The notes below the pieces were generated by a model, which did no database searches, was not told the origin of the DNA, and worked only from the letters and a program-made list of their open reading frames with translations. The position numbers and the translations under genes were made by a program. From Pseudomonadota bacterium (lineage in GTDB: Bacteria; Pseudomonadota; Gammaproteobacteria; Steroidobacterales; Steroidobacteraceae), in NCBI GenBank assembly GCA_023457495.1, contig JAEWLQ010000085.1:91679-155678 (forward strand): 64,000 bases of DNA, read 5' to 3'. Below, one piece after another: positions 1-7,830 of this stretch. Position 1 is the stretch's first letter, and each line of letters starts with the position of its first letter.

Positions 1-770
1 AGAGACCACGGACCCCCCGGAACGGCCAGGCTCGGAGAACTGTATGGCGGAAAGCCCTTGCGACGCACATGGTTGTTAGCCTTGGCTGCTTCGGGAGCCG
101 CGCCATCGAGCGAGAACGTGCCGGAGATCACAAGCTTGTCGAACAGCTCATCGATCGTCGGCGCGATGTACGTGGCGAGCGTTTGACCGTTCAGCTCTTG
201 CACGGCCGTGATCTTGTAGGCGGTATCGTCGGCAATGATGACGTCGCCGGCGTTCAAGGGGATCGAACCATTGAAGGTAATGACTGTGTCGGTGACCTCC
301 ACGATCAGGGAGGTCACGCTGGGCTCGAGCACTTGAACCCGTGGATCGAGCTGTGCCCACGCAACCCCCTCTGGATTCGCGACCGACACCGTGACTTGCG
401 ATGAGACCGATCCGCCGGCGCCCGTGCAGTTGAGAACGAAGGTATTCGAGCCGTTGACGAGCGGGCCGATGAGCTCACTGCCCTGGACACTCTTGTTGCC
501 CGACCAGCCACCTTCGGCGACGCATGACGTGGCGTTTGAAGCGGACCAGGTGAGCGTGGCCGTGCCGAAGGTGGTCACCGACGTTGCATCGGCGGTGAAT
601 GAGCCGATGACCGGCGCCGCGGGTGGCGCTGGCGGGGGCGGATTCGGCTGCGGAGCGTCGCTCTTGCCTCCTCCACCACAGGCAGAGAGCACCAGCAAGA
701 ATCCGAGAGAAATGAATGGCGCGGCCCGACGGACGCCACCGCGTCCGCCGCAGAAATTGATAGAGCTCAT
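1..770 (-). CDS. Partial secreted lipoprotein with Ig-like region (3' end outside window)
   Basis: An open frame runs from an ATG whose complement is at 768-770 to the left edge of the window without a stop, so about 256 codons of a longer gene are visible. The N-terminus has Arg residues, a hydrophobic stretch and a lipobox (LSAC) with Cys31, followed by a Gly run and a Pro/Ala-rich linker, which is the pattern of an outer-membrane or periplasmic lipoprotein. Residues from about 50 to 130 look like a bacterial Ig-type beta domain, with Trp and two Cys residues in strand-like positions. The rest is acidic and beta-rich and matches no family I recognise. The reading frame and lipobox are seen directly; the function is unknown. 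Confidence 0.8.
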   Translation of the reverse strand, partial: MSSINFCGGRGGVRRAAPFISLGFLLVLSACGGGGKSDAPQPNPPPPAPPAAPVIGSFTADATSVTTFGTATLTWSASNATSCVAEGGWSGNKSVQGSELIGPLVNGSNTFVLNCTGAGGSVSSQVTVSVANPEGVAWAQLDPRVQVLEPSVTSLIVEVTDTVITFNGSIPLNAGDVIIADDTAYKITAVQELNGQTLATYIAPTIDELFDKLVISGTFSLDGAAPEAAKANNHVRRKGFPPYSSPSLAVPGGPWS

Positions 771-1105
771 CGAGACCTTCTTGACTTATCGTTCTTGTTT
801 GCCGCGTCGCTCATTCTTGTTAGAAGCGTGGCTTCAGCGCGATGGAGCAATCACGGCTGGGGGAGCATAACGGACTTTGGATTAGGTTGACGACCTACGC
901 GACTTATCTCCCCCGGCGTGGCAACACGGACTTCAACCGTGAGCGTCAGGTCGTGAACTGTAGCGACACCAGCACGGAGTTTTCCGTCGCCATTCGACGC
1001 GTATTCGAATATGCGTCGAGATGAAACCTGTCACTTGAGCCACATGGCCACGGCATATAGGGTGGCTGTCCCGGCGCCCTTCCCGCCGCAATTCGCAATG
1101 GACCC
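771..1105. other. Intergenic region between divergent genes
   Basis: This 335-bp stretch separates the leftward lipoprotein from the rightward esterase and must hold both promoters. The part around 770-850 is visibly more AT-rich than the flanks. I could not identify confident -35/-10 pairs, operators or a small gene. The short open frames here lack ribosome binding sites and recognisable content. Confidence 0.5.
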
Positions 1106-2332
1106 ATGAAAAACAGATCCTTCCTCGCCCTCTGCACCTTCGCGTTCGTTTCCGCGATGCCCTCTTTCGGCGCGGACACGTTCAAAGTGACGCTCGACCC
1201 GCCGGTCCACGGCAAATTCCAGGTCAACCCCGCCCTGCCGGCCGACGGCAAGTACCCGGCGGGCACGGTCGTCACGGTCACGACGCAGCCGGACGCGGGC
1301 TACGCCTTCGATTCGGGCTACTTCTCGGTGCCCGGCCGCTGGGGCGCGATGTACTACGAATCCATGACCCCCACCTTCAAGGTCACGGTCGACAAGGATC
1401 TGCGCATCGGCGCCTCCTTCGTCGAGAAATCCGCCGTGGATCATGTCAACGTGAAGCAGGACATCGTCTACGCGAAGCCGGGTGTGAAGCCGCTCAAGTA
1501 CGACATCTTCACGCCGAAGGGCGCGAAGGCGCCGCTGCCGATCGTGGTGATCATCCACGGCGGCGGCTGGGTGACGAACGACGAAAACATCATGCGCGCG
1601 CTGGCGCGCGAGCTCACGCGCGGCGGCAAGTTCGTCGTGGCGAGCATCGACTATCGCTGGGCCGGCAAGGCGGACGGTGACGCGACGCCCAACACGATGG
1701 CGAACCTCATCGAAGACGTGTTCGGCGCGACCGCGCACATCATGGAGCACGCCAAGGAATACGGCGGCGACCCGACGCGTATCGTTCTAACAGGCGACAG
1801 CGCGGGCGGACACCTCTCCGCGGCGGGTTCGCTGATGGTCCACATGATCGGCGAGCGCGGCTTCGGCAAGACGCCGGGTGTGTTCGAGTTCAAGCCGACC
1901 TATCTACCGAAGGGCAAGTCGGTCGCGGACGTGCGCAAAGACATGCTGGCCGCGATCAAGGGCGCGGCGCCGAGCTACGGCGTGTTCGGCGGGCCGTTCC
2001 TCAACCACTACTCGGAAGATCCGGCGGCCGACGACAGCTGGAAGGCGGCGATCGCGCCGATCCTGCACATTCCGCAGGCCTCCGAGCGCGCGGTGCCGCA
2101 GTACCTCACGCGCGGCACGGCGGATCCCCTCATCCAGGACGAGCTGTGCCGCACGTTCATGGACGCGTTGGTCAAAGCCGGCCAGCGTGTGCAGTACGTG
2201 CAGGTCGGCGGCGCGCAGCACGCGTTCTTCGACTGGAAGCCGGACGCGGCGACGAAGGCCACGTTCCAGCAGTACGGCGTTTATTACGCGGCGGAGATGA
2301 AGGCGTTTTTCGAGTCGGTGGTTAACCGCTGA
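1106..2332 (+). CDS. Secreted alpha/beta-hydrolase (esterase/lipase, HSL/BD-FAE-like)
   Basis: The 408-residue protein has a signal peptide (MKNRSFLALCTFAFVSAMPS, cleavage near FGA-D). Residues ~25-105 resemble an InlB-type bacterial repeat with a VTVTTQPDAGY motif. The rest is an alpha/beta-hydrolase with HGGGW (151-155) as oxyanion hole, GDSAGG with nucleophile Ser232, and probable Asp340 (RGTADPL) and His372 (QHAFFDW). These motifs are typical of hormone-sensitive-lipase-like and feruloyl-esterase-like enzymes, so it probably hydrolyses a carboxylic ester in the periplasm or outside the cell. The substrate cannot be told. It stands alone, divergent from the upstream lipoprotein. The N-terminal repeat fused to the hydrolase is a little unusual and may bind a surface or a polymer. 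Confidence 0.85.
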   Translation: MKNRSFLALCTFAFVSAMPSFGADTFKVTLDPPVHGKFQVNPALPADGKYPAGTVVTVTTQPDAGYAFDSGYFSVPGRWGAMYYESMTPTFKVTVDKDLRIGASFVEKSAVDHVNVKQDIVYAKPGVKPLKYDIFTPKGAKAPLPIVVIIHGGGWVTNDENIMRALARELTRGGKFVVASIDYRWAGKADGDATPNTMANLIEDVFGATAHIMEHAKEYGGDPTRIVLTGDSAGGHLSAAGSLMVHMIGERGFGKTPGVFEFKPTYLPKGKSVADVRKDMLAAIKGAAPSYGVFGGPFLNHYSEDPAADDSWKAAIAPILHIPQASERAVPQYLTRGTADPLIQDELCRTFMDALVKAGQRVQYVQVGGAQHAFFDWKPDAATKATFQQYGVYYAAEMKAFFESVVNR

Positions 2333-2392
2333 GGTAACGCGCCGCAGGGATCGAAAGGCGGGTCGCCAGACGGCGCCCGCCTACGATTCGGA

Positions 2393-2584
2393 TCAGCCGT
2401 TTCCGGGCCCACGAAACGGGACGTACCCCGCGAACGAAGTCGCGCTCCAGGAGGAGTACGTGGGCGTGCGCGGCGGCCAGTCAGGCCGGACGTCTTCGGG
2501 CCGCTCCTCGCGCTCTTCCCGCGTACGTAAGGTCTCGTACGCAAGTCGCTGAATATACTGGACTAGTCCCTGAGCTTTCCGCAT
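2393..2584 (-). CDS. Small hypothetical protein (63 aa)
   Basis: A 63-residue frame starting MRKAQGLVQYIQRLAYETLR is preceded on the minus strand by a strong ribosome binding site (GAGGAGGG followed by AACCACC and ATG), which decides this start over a longer upstream one. The N-terminal half is a likely amphipathic helix rich in Arg and Glu. The C-terminal half is Pro/Ser/Tyr-rich and probably disordered. I do not recognise a family. The good Shine-Dalgarno and the lack of a better gene here argue that it is real. Confidence 0.55.
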   Translation of the reverse strand: MRKAQGLVQYIQRLAYETLRTREEREERPEDVRPDWPPRTPTYSSWSATSFAGYVPFRGPGNG

Positions 2585-2763
2585 GGTGGTTCCCTCCTCG
2601 TGCGATGGGGCAACCATACCCGCATATGTCACCTGTCGCCAGTAGGAGTCAGTCTGAAATCCCTGTCGGTGGACCGCGACGTGTAAGGCTTTCTCAGGCC
2701 TGAACACGCGTCAGGGGCCAGCCCTGCTCCGAACCCGCGCGCCGCTTTCCCAGTCAGCACTTC

Positions 2764-3810
2764 ATGCGCGCGCTCACGGTATCTCCCAGGCATCCCGATA
2801 CTGCGCGCCTCGATGAAATCCCCCAGGCGCCCGGCGACGCCGCGGGCCTCGCGCTGACGCCGCTCTGCATCGGCATCTGCGGCACGGACGTCGAAATCCT
2901 GCGCGGTGACTATGGCTGGGCGCCGCCCGGCGGCGAGCGCCTCGTGCTCGGTCATGAATGCGTCGCGCGCGTCGCCGAATCCGGGGTCGGTTTCGCGCCG
3001 GGCGAGCTCGTTGTGCCCATCGTGCGGCGCCCGGACCCGCTGCCCTGCGCCGCTTGCGCGGCCGGCGAATGGGACATGTGCCGCAACGGGCAATACACCG
3101 AGCACGGGATCAAAGAGCTCGACGGCTTCTGCGCCGAACGCATCCGCGTGCGGCCGGATTTCCTGATCCGCGTTCCACCGTCGCTCGGCGCGCTCGCGGT
3201 GCTCGTGGAACCGGCATCGGTCGTCGCGAAAGCCTGGGAGCACATCGAACGCATCGGTCGCCGTGCATTCTGGGCGCCGCGGCGCGTGCTCGTGACGGGC
3301 GCGGGACCGGTCGGCTTGCTCGCCGCCTTGCTTGGCCGGCAGCGCGGGCTCGATGTGACGCTGTTCGATCGCGCGACCGACGGACCCAAGCCGCGCCTCG
3401 CGCGCGCCCTCGGCGCGGAATACCAGACCGGCAAGCTCGATGAGTTGCTCGCGGACTCACTACCGGACATCGTGCTCGAATGCACGGGCGCGACGTCCGT
3501 GATCGTGGACGTCATCGAGAACAACGCAAGCGCCGCGATCACCTGTCTCATCGGTGTTTCGGGATCGCAGCCGGCGATCTCGATCGACGTGGGTGCGCTC
3601 AATCGCGGCATCGTGCTCGAGAACGACGTGATCTTCGGCACAGTCAATGCGAATCGGCGCCACTTCGAGCTCGCGGCGCAGGCGCTCGCGCAGGCGGACC
3701 CGGCCTGGCTCGACTCCCTCATCACGCGGCGCGTGCCGCTGGATAGTTGGCAGGACGCGTTCGCGCGGCGCCCGGACGACATCAAGGTGTTGCTCGAGGT
3801 CGGCTCGTGA
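2764..3810 (+). CDS. Zinc-dependent glucose 1-dehydrogenase-like medium-chain dehydrogenase
   Basis: The 348-residue protein belongs to the medium-chain zinc dehydrogenases and looks most like glucose 1-dehydrogenases of the archaeal type, which oxidise D-glucose to glucono-lactone with NAD(P). Visible features are the catalytic-zinc residues in GICGTD (Cys39) and GHE (His64, Glu65), Glu149 in LVEP, and the Rossmann motif GAGPVG (179-184). Of the usual structural-zinc cysteines I see Cys95, Cys98 and Cys106; the fourth is not in its usual place. The stop codon overlaps the GTG start of the downstream GH15 gene (GTGA), so the two are translated together, which suits release of glucose followed by its oxidation. 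The exact sugar is inference. Confidence 0.8.
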   Translation: MRALTVSPRHPDTARLDEIPQAPGDAAGLALTPLCIGICGTDVEILRGDYGWAPPGGERLVLGHECVARVAESGVGFAPGELVVPIVRRPDPLPCAACAAGEWDMCRNGQYTEHGIKELDGFCAERIRVRPDFLIRVPPSLGALAVLVEPASVVAKAWEHIERIGRRAFWAPRRVLVTGAGPVGLLAALLGRQRGLDVTLFDRATDGPKPRLARALGAEYQTGKLDELLADSLPDIVLECTGATSVIVDVIENNASAAITCLIGVSGSQPAISIDVGALNRGIVLENDVIFGTVNANRRHFELAAQALAQADPAWLDSLITRRVPLDSWQDAFARRPDDIKVLLEVGS

Positions 3811-5633
3811 GCCGCCCCATCGAGGACTACGCCATCGTCGGCGACGGCGAAACCTGCGCGCTCATCGCGCGCGACGGTTCCGTGGACTGGTTGTGCTGGC
3901 CGCGCTTCGACTCGCCGGCCTGTTTCGCGGCGCTGCTGGGCACGCGCGATCACGGCCACTGGTCGCTCGCGCCGAGCAGCGAATGCACTTCCACGCGGCG
4001 CTATCACGAAAACACCTTGATCCTCGAGACCACCTTCACGACGCCCGAAGGCGAAGTCACGATCACGGACTTCATGCCCGCACGCACCGATTGCTCGCAC
4101 CTCGTGCGCACTGTGCAAGGCGTGCGCGGCAACGTGCCGATGTGCATGGAGCTCGTGATCCGCATGGACTACGGCTCCATCCTGCCGTGGGTCACTCAGC
4201 AACGCGCCGACAAGGACGGCCACGAGCTCAACGAGCTTTCGGCGATCGCCGGGCCGGACCGGTTGACGTTGCGCACGCCCATCGCCATGCACGGCGAGAA
4301 CAATCGAACCGTCGCCGCGTTCACGGTGAAGGCCGGCGAGTCGGCGAAGTTCGTGCTCACCTGGTCCGCATCGCATGTGCCAGTGCCCGTGATGATCGAC
4401 GTCGATGAGTCGCTGGCCAAAACCGAGACGTTCTGGCGCGACTGGGCCGGCAAGTGCCAGTACCACGGCAGCCGCTGGTGGGACCCGGTGGTTCGATCGC
4501 TGATCACGCTCAAGTCGCTCATCTATCACCCCACGGGCGGCATCGTCGCGGCGCCAACCACCTCGCTGCCGGAACGCATCGGCGGCGCGCGCAACTGGGA
4601 CTACCGCTACTGCTGGCTGCGCGACGCGACGTTCACGCTGCTCGCACTCATGGACGCGGGGTACATCGACGAAGCCCGGCGCTGGCGCGACTGGCTGGTG
4701 CGCGCGCTTGCCGGCGCGCCCGAGCAGGCGCAGATCATGTATGGCATCCGCGGTGAGCGGCGGCTGACGGAATGGGAAGTCGGCTGGTTGCCGGGCTACG
4801 CGGGCTCGAAGCCGGTGCGCATCGGCAACGCCGCCTATCTACAGCTGCAGCTCGACGTGTACGGCGAGATCGCGGACGCGCTTCACCACGGTCGACTCGG
4901 CGGCATCGACTCGATGGACGCCGCGTGGGCCGTGCAACGCACGCTCACGCAGCACCTGGAGAAGATCTGGACCTCGAAGGACGAAGGCATCTGGGAAGTG
5001 CGCGGGCCGCGCCGTCACTTCACTCACTCCAAGATGATGGCGTGGGTCGCGGTCGACCGCGCCATCCTCGCTGCAGAGCGCTACGGCCTGCCCGGCCCCG
5101 TCGAGCGTTGGCGCACGCTGCGCGCGCGCATTCATCGCGACGTCTGCACGCACGGCTACGACGAGAAGCGCAAGACCTTCACGCAGTGGTACGGCTCGAA
5201 GGCGCTCGACGCGAGCCTGCTGATGATGCCGCTGGTCGGTTTCCTGCCGCCGCAGGATCCGCGCGTGCGCGGCACCGTGGAGGCGATCGGCCGCGAGCTC
5301 ATGCAGGACGGCTTCATCCTGCGATACCACACCGCGCAGACCGATGACGGGCTCGAGGGACACGAGGGCGCGTTCCTGCCCTGCAGCTTCTGGTACGCGG
5401 ACAACCTGGCGCTGCTCGGGCGGCATGACGAGGCCGTGGAGATCTTCGAGCGGCTGCTCGCGTGCCGCAACGACGTGGGATTGCTGGCCGAGGAATACGA
5501 CCCGCGCGCGCGGCGCCAGCTCGGCAACTTTCCGCAGGCGTTCTCGCACGTGGCGCTGGTGGCGAGCGCGTACAACCTGGAGCGTGCCGAGGCGACGAAA
5601 CCGGCGGAGCAGCGAGCTGCACAGGCGCGCTGA
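3807..5633 (+). CDS. Glycoside hydrolase family 15 protein (glucoamylase/trehalase-like)
   Basis: This is a 608-residue cytoplasmic-looking protein (no signal peptide). The N-terminal ~200 residues form the beta domain seen in bacterial GH15 enzymes, starting IEDYAIVGDGETCALIARDG and containing DWLCWPRFDSPA. The C-terminal (alpha/alpha)6 barrel carries RNWDYRYCWLRDATFT, TEWEVGWLPGY and EEYDPRARRQLGNFPQAFSH. The family releases glucose from alpha-glucosides, and closely similar proteins include both glucoamylases and trehalases, so the substrate (glycogen or maltodextrin versus trehalose) is open. I chose GTG at 3807 because it overlaps the stop of the dehydrogenase gene and has GAGG just upstream; a longer frame would read into that gene. 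Confidence 0.85.
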   Translation: MSRPIEDYAIVGDGETCALIARDGSVDWLCWPRFDSPACFAALLGTRDHGHWSLAPSSECTSTRRYHENTLILETTFTTPEGEVTITDFMPARTDCSHLVRTVQGVRGNVPMCMELVIRMDYGSILPWVTQQRADKDGHELNELSAIAGPDRLTLRTPIAMHGENNRTVAAFTVKAGESAKFVLTWSASHVPVPVMIDVDESLAKTETFWRDWAGKCQYHGSRWWDPVVRSLITLKSLIYHPTGGIVAAPTTSLPERIGGARNWDYRYCWLRDATFTLLALMDAGYIDEARRWRDWLVRALAGAPEQAQIMYGIRGERRLTEWEVGWLPGYAGSKPVRIGNAAYLQLQLDVYGEIADALHHGRLGGIDSMDAAWAVQRTLTQHLEKIWTSKDEGIWEVRGPRRHFTHSKMMAWVAVDRAILAAERYGLPGPVERWRTLRARIHRDVCTHGYDEKRKTFTQWYGSKALDASLLMMPLVGFLPPQDPRVRGTVEAIGRELMQDGFILRYHTAQTDDGLEGHEGAFLPCSFWYADNLALLGRHDEAVEIFERLLACRNDVGLLAEEYDPRARRQLGNFPQAFSHVALVASAYNLERAEATKPAEQRAAQAR

Positions 5634-5788
5634 ACAGACCGGGCCCATTCGACTTCACGGCATGCACGATTTCTCGAAATACCGGGCAAATTTGCATGCC
5701 GCAGTCACGCGAGATCCCGCGATACCATCGACTCGATCGGCCAACCTTTCGCTTGGCGCGTATTGGCAAGAGGTGTAGCGTGCAGGGC

Positions 5789-6016
5789 ATGTCCGGATCC
5801 ATGAAGAAGCTCGGGATAGATCGACTGAATGTCGAGCAACGCCTGTCCCTCATAGATGAGATCTGGGAAAGCCTTGATGAGAAATCAATTCCGCTGAGCG
5901 ATGCCCAAAGGACCGAGCTCCAGCATCGCATTGCGGATCATCAATCAAATCCCGAGGACGTCGTGAGTCTCGAGGATGTAAGGACCAAGGTGCTGCCGCC
6001 TCGCGGCGGCAAATGA
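5789..6016 (+). CDS. Addiction-module antitoxin (PF09720-like)
   Basis: The ~75-residue acidic protein matches the small addiction module component family: IDRLNVEQRLSLIDEIWESL near the start, then PLSDAQRTEL and a C-terminal KVLPPRGGK-type tail. Such proteins neutralise a ParE/RelE-type toxin encoded immediately downstream. Here the stop overlaps the ATG of a toxin-like frame (ATGA at 6013-6016). The start is uncertain: GTG at 5780 has AAGAGG about seven bases upstream, while ATG at 5789 or 5801 also fits. The partner toxin gene is truncated, so the antitoxin is probably an orphan. Confidence 0.75.
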   Translation: MSGSMKKLGIDRLNVEQRLSLIDEIWESLDEKSIPLSDAQRTELQHRIADHQSNPEDVVSLEDVRTKVLPPRGGK

Positions 6017-6141
6017 AGCATTCGATTGTTTTCCGTCGTGCGGCCGAGGCTGAATTCGCCGAGGCGGCACGCTGGTATGAAGGACGAGCATCGGGCGTTG
6101 GATACCGGTTTGCGCGGCCGGAAGTAGCCTCATGCAAATGA
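6013..6141 (+). pseudogene. Truncated ParE/RelE-family toxin remnant
   Basis: The frame starts at the ATG overlapping the antitoxin stop and encodes only 42 residues. It begins MKHSIVFRRAAEAEFAEAAR, then WYEGRASGVGYRFA, followed by a few unrelated residues and TGA. The first ~37 residues match the N-terminal helices of ParE/RelE toxins (a WYE segment followed by a YRF segment), which normally run 90-100 residues. The C-terminal beta-sheet with the active or gyrase-contacting residues is missing, so the product should be inactive. The terminator of the convergent aldolase gene begins three bases after the stop, so a deletion may have joined the two loci. Confidence 0.75.
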
Positions 6142-6143
6142 AA

Positions 6144-6173
6144 AGGCCCCGGTGACCTGCGCCACCGGGGCCT
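6144..6173 (-). terminator. Rho-independent terminator of the aldolase gene
   Basis: A perfect 11-bp stem (AGGCCCCGGTG, 6144-6154, pairing with 6163-6173) with an 8-nt loop is followed on the minus strand by TTTTCATTT. It lies 25 bases past the stop of the leftward aldolase gene. Confidence 0.85.
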
Positions 6174-6198
6174 CGTTTCGAACGTCAACGTCTAACTA

Positions 6199-7092
6199 TC
6201 AGGTCTTCGACGCGTCGTAGATGCTCTGGATCGCCGCATCCAGCGTCTTGTCGAACTCCGCATCGCTCTGCTGCGCGGCCAGGCCTTCCGACAGCGCGCG
6301 CGAGAAGCTCGCGATCATGCCGTTCTGGCGCGCCAGGCGCTTGTTCGACTCGTCGCGCGAATAACCGCCCGACAGCGCGACGACCTTCAATACGCGCGGG
6401 TGCTTGATCAGCTCGGTGTAGAAGTTGTCGACTTCCGGAATCGTGAGCTTGAGCATCACCTGCTGGTTGGCCGGCAGCTTGTCGAGCTCGGCGAGGATTT
6501 CCTGCTTGAGCACGGCTTCCGAACCCTTCTTGTCCGGGTTCTTGATGTCCACTTCCGGCTCGACGATCGGCACGAGGCCCTTGGCGAGCACTTGGCGCGC
6601 CACCTCGAACTGCTGCTTCACGGCGGCCTTGATGCCCTCGGCGTTGTTCTGCTTGATGACCGAGCGTTCCTTGGTGCCGAAGATGCCCTTGGACTTCGCC
6701 TTGTCGAGTAGTTTGTCGAGGTCCGGCATCGGCTTCATGAGCTGCACGCCGTTCACCTCGTCCGCGAGACCCTTGTCGATCTTGAGGAACGGCACGACCT
6801 GCTTGGTGTTCCACAGGTAGTCGGCCGCCGGCTTGCCGCCGAAGTCACGATCCATCGTCGCTTCGAACAGGATCGCGCCGAGGATGCGGTTGCCGCCGAA
6901 CACCGGGCTCGCGACGATGCGGGTGCGCATCTGGTGCACGAGATCCATCATCTGCTGCTCGCCCGAGTAGGTGTTCTCCTCGATGCCGTAGAGCTTGAGC
7001 GCCTTCGGCGTGCTGCCGCCGCTCTGGTCCAGCGCTGCGATGAATCCTGGCTGGTTGCGGATCTTGGCTGCCTGTTGCTCGAAATTGCTCAT
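6199..7092 (-). CDS. fda: Class I fructose-bisphosphate aldolase
   Basis: The 297-residue protein matches the short class I (Schiff-base) fructose-bisphosphate aldolases known from Staphylococcus and some proteobacteria. It interconverts fructose 1,6-bisphosphate with glyceraldehyde 3-phosphate and dihydroxyacetone phosphate in the cytoplasm. Visible family signatures are IAALDQSGGSTPKAL near the N-terminus, PIVEPEVD with Glu178 (proposed acid/base) and MLKLTIPE with Lys215 (proposed Schiff-base lysine); the 37-residue spacing between the two agrees with the family. ATG at 7092 was chosen because AAAGGA lies eight bases upstream and MSNFEQQ matches family starts. A longer frame to 7194 has no support. 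The gene is monocistronic with its own terminator. An inverted repeat (TTGTCC/GGACAA, 7177-7194) lies ~85 bases upstream. Confidence 0.92.
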   Translation of the reverse strand: MSNFEQQAAKIRNQPGFIAALDQSGGSTPKALKLYGIEENTYSGEQQMMDLVHQMRTRIVASPVFGGNRILGAILFEATMDRDFGGKPAADYLWNTKQVVPFLKIDKGLADEVNGVQLMKPMPDLDKLLDKAKSKGIFGTKERSVIKQNNAEGIKAAVKQQFEVARQVLAKGLVPIVEPEVDIKNPDKKGSEAVLKQEILAELDKLPANQQVMLKLTIPEVDNFYTELIKHPRVLKVVALSGGYSRDESNKRLARQNGMIASFSRALSEGLAAQQSDAEFDKTLDAAIQSIYDASKT

Positions 7093-7218
7093 TGAAATCG
7101 TCCTTTGGGGGTGGATACGTAATTTTTGGAGGCGGGCATGGTAAGGGCGCCCCCGGTCCGGAGCAATGGCCCCGTCTTGTCCCCGGCAGGACAACGTATT
7201 GTCTTTATGGTCAATGAG

Positions 7219-7413
7219 TTAGAGGCGACCCAGGCTGGCGTTCAGCGCGGTCGTCATCGCGGCCTCGCCGCTGACGAGCGCCTTCCAGCCGATCTCGATG
7301 CCCTTGCGCCGGCCCTTCTTGGTGAGCTTGAACCCGGCGGGATCGATGGTGAGCACCAGCAGCTCCTTGCCCACTTTCACTTCGCGCTTGATCGGCTTGT
7401 CGAGCTTGGTCAT
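7219..7413 (-). CDS. Small hypothetical protein (64 aa)
   Basis: A 64-residue basic protein (MTKLDKPIKREVKVGKELLV...) is predicted to be mostly beta-strand at the N-terminus, with a helix at the C-terminus. GAAGG lies six bases upstream of its ATG. It follows the 94-residue gene by 13 bases and is presumably co-transcribed with it. I do not recognise a family. The clean start signal and good codon use support a real gene. Confidence 0.6.
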   Translation of the reverse strand: MTKLDKPIKREVKVGKELLVLTIDPAGFKLTKKGRRKGIEIGWKALVSGEAAMTTALNASLGRL

Positions 7414-7426
7414 ATCGGGCCTTCGT

Positions 7427-7711
7427 TCAGAAGAGTTCGCGCCCCCGTGGCAGCCGGTTGAAGTCGGCCTGGTATTCCGCGAAGGCCTTGCGGGCCTTTT
7501 CGCGCCGCCAGCTGACGTTCGGTGACGCTTCTTCGCCGGTTGGTGGTTCGCCAGGGTCTCCCACGTGCACTTCCGGCAACGGCGCTTCCTCGAGCGTCTC
7601 GGATTGGACGATCGGCACGTCGATTTGCGGCAGTTCCATCTGCGGCAGGTCCTGGATCACGGCGTCAGCGGCCTCGGCGGAATTGAAATCGGGTTGTCGG
7701 CGCTTCGGCAT
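7427..7711 (-). CDS. Small hypothetical acidic/proline-rich protein (94 aa)
   Basis: The 94-residue protein begins MPKRRQPDFNSAEAADAVIQ and has a middle portion rich in Pro, Glu and Val that is likely disordered. The C-terminus is charged and helical (RREKARKAFAEYQADFNRLP). A strong GGAGGT site lies seven bases before the ATG. It is the first gene of a two-gene unit with the 64-residue protein downstream. No family is recognised and no signal peptide or membrane segment is visible, so it is probably cytoplasmic. Confidence 0.6.
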   Translation of the reverse strand: MPKRRQPDFNSAEAADAVIQDLPQMELPQIDVPIVQSETLEEAPLPEVHVGDPGEPPTGEEASPNVSWRREKARKAFAEYQADFNRLPRGRELF

Positions 7712-7830
7712 GGCGCACCTCCATGTGACTTTGAACGCGCATGGTCGCGGGGCGACCGGATCGCGGTCATAGGAGTGTGCCGGCGTAGGGTGTCAGCCAG
7801 CGGTTTCGATTGGCTGGCGCGCGTCTGCCC

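Noticed and set aside
771..1105. Short frames on both strands in the first intergenic region
   Set aside because: They lack ribosome sites and family features, and partly overlap the promoter region of divergent genes.
7177..7194. TTGTCC-CCGGCA-GGACAA inverted repeat upstream of the aldolase gene as a strong operator or terminator
   Set aside because: The stem is only six base pairs, has no T-tract and no second copy; it is mentioned with the aldolase but not called a site.
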